DNA from: Bacteroidales bacterium
GTDB taxonomy: Bacteria > Bacteroidota > Bacteroidia > Bacteroidales > UBA4417
Direction: 5' to 3'
DNA length: 6,178 nt
Assembly (NCBI GenBank): GCA_025350385.1
Contig: JANXXZ010000446.1
Location: forward strand, 1 to 6,178
In this document: piece after piece, positions 5,884-6,178 of the stretch
Position numbering within the stretch: position 1 is the first letter of the stretch
Layout of the letters: each line of letters opens with the position of its first letter
Position numbers and translations under genes: made by a program
The notes under the pieces: generated by a model
Told to the model about the DNA's origin: nothing
Seen by the model: only the letters and a program-made list of their open reading frames with translations
Databases searched by the model: none

Positions 5884-6178
5884 AGATCAATAGACTTGGA
5901 AAGCGTTTCTTCCACTTTATTCTTAAATGCCAGCGCACCGGTGGGGCAGGCTTCTACACATTCTGCAGCCGTATTTTCAAGCGCCTGCCTGACAGTTTGA
6001 TTGAAAGGAACCGTGATTTGAACATCGAATCCCCGTCCTACAAATGACATCCCGAAAGTTGCTTTTTCCCGGGCTGTAATCTCAACACACAGGCCGCACT
6101 TGATGCATTTTTCCGGCTCGTATATCACAAATTCATGCTGAATTGCCTTCACAAGCTGTTTCCTGTTCGGGCCGGCAA
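5880..6178 (-). CDS. Iron-sulfur protein, NuoG/HoxU-like C-terminal part (partial, N-terminus beyond right edge)
   Basis: The C-terminal 98 residues of a longer protein. The frame is open to the right edge, and the residues before the GTG at 6152 (AGPNRKQL) continue the domain, so the true start lies outside. The segment resembles the 4Fe-4S region of NuoG/HoxU-type subunits of NADH- or hydrogenase-linked diaphorases, which usually follow an N-terminal [2Fe-2S] domain. It has CIKCGLC, then GRGFDVQITVPF, then ECVEACPTGAL. A typical two-cluster version has CxxCxxCxxxC twice. Here the fourth Cys of the first motif is Ile and the first two of the second motif are missing, so the remaining CxxCxxC plus the Cys before Pro could hold one [4Fe-4S] cluster. 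It probably acts in cytoplasmic electron transfer. Its TGA overlaps the start of the propeller gene, which suggests coupled translation. The partner catalytic subunit is not in the window. Confidence 0.85.
   Translation of the reverse strand, partial: AGPNRKQLVKAIQHEFVIYEPEKCIKCGLCVEITAREKATFGMSFVGRGFDVQITVPFNQTVRQALENTAAECVEACPTGALAFKNKVEETLSKSIDL

Noticed and set aside
6150..6152. GTG as the start of a 90-residue iron-sulfur protein
   Set aside because: The same frame stays open to the window edge, and the residues before the GTG fit the preceding part of the domain. A 2Fe-2S domain is expected upstream, so this is an internal Val codon.

Overview
The window is a stretch of chromosome in which every gene I can support lies on the minus strand, read from right to left. 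The likely source is a member of the Bacteroidota, or a relative with similar genome style. Reasons: the genes start behind A/T-rich leaders with no Shine-Dalgarno sequence, the gaps carry GCAAAG/ACGC-type inverted repeats of a kind I associate with environmental Bacteroidota genomes, and the protein families fit. This placement is inference, not a search result.

Layout in transcription order (right to left). (1) The C-terminal 98 residues of an iron-sulfur protein, cut by the right edge; it resembles the 4Fe-4S part of NuoG/HoxU-type diaphorase subunits but has a remodelled cysteine pattern. (2) An exported eight-bladed PQQ-like beta-propeller, whose start codon overlaps the previous stop by 4 bp. 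(3) A GT4-type GT-B glycosyltransferase. (4) A LolD/MacB-type ABC ATPase. (5) A very large FtsX-type ABC permease that fills the left 2.57 kb with one uninterrupted frame and runs off the left edge (855 codons visible). It is easy to miss because neither its stop nor any frame break lies in the window.

The gaps after the first gene pair are 95, 61 and 61 bp. Each holds repetitive DNA: imperfect inverted repeats of one sequence family in the two gaps flanking the glycosyltransferase, and a 14-bp tandem repeat between the ATPase and the permease. No gene-free stretch exceeds 100 bp.

The ATPase and permease clearly form one transporter of the type VII (MacB/LolCDE/FtsX/YbbAP) superfamily, with the 10-TM-like topology of YbbP. 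Such transporters usually move lipids or lipoproteins, or transmit mechanical work across the membrane, rather than importing solutes. With the glycosyltransferase and the exported propeller, a cell-envelope role for a glycosylated product is a reasonable but unproven hypothesis. The redox protein may belong to a separate upstream oxidoreductase operon or be linked to the propeller. No mobile elements, CRISPR, tRNA or rRNA were seen.
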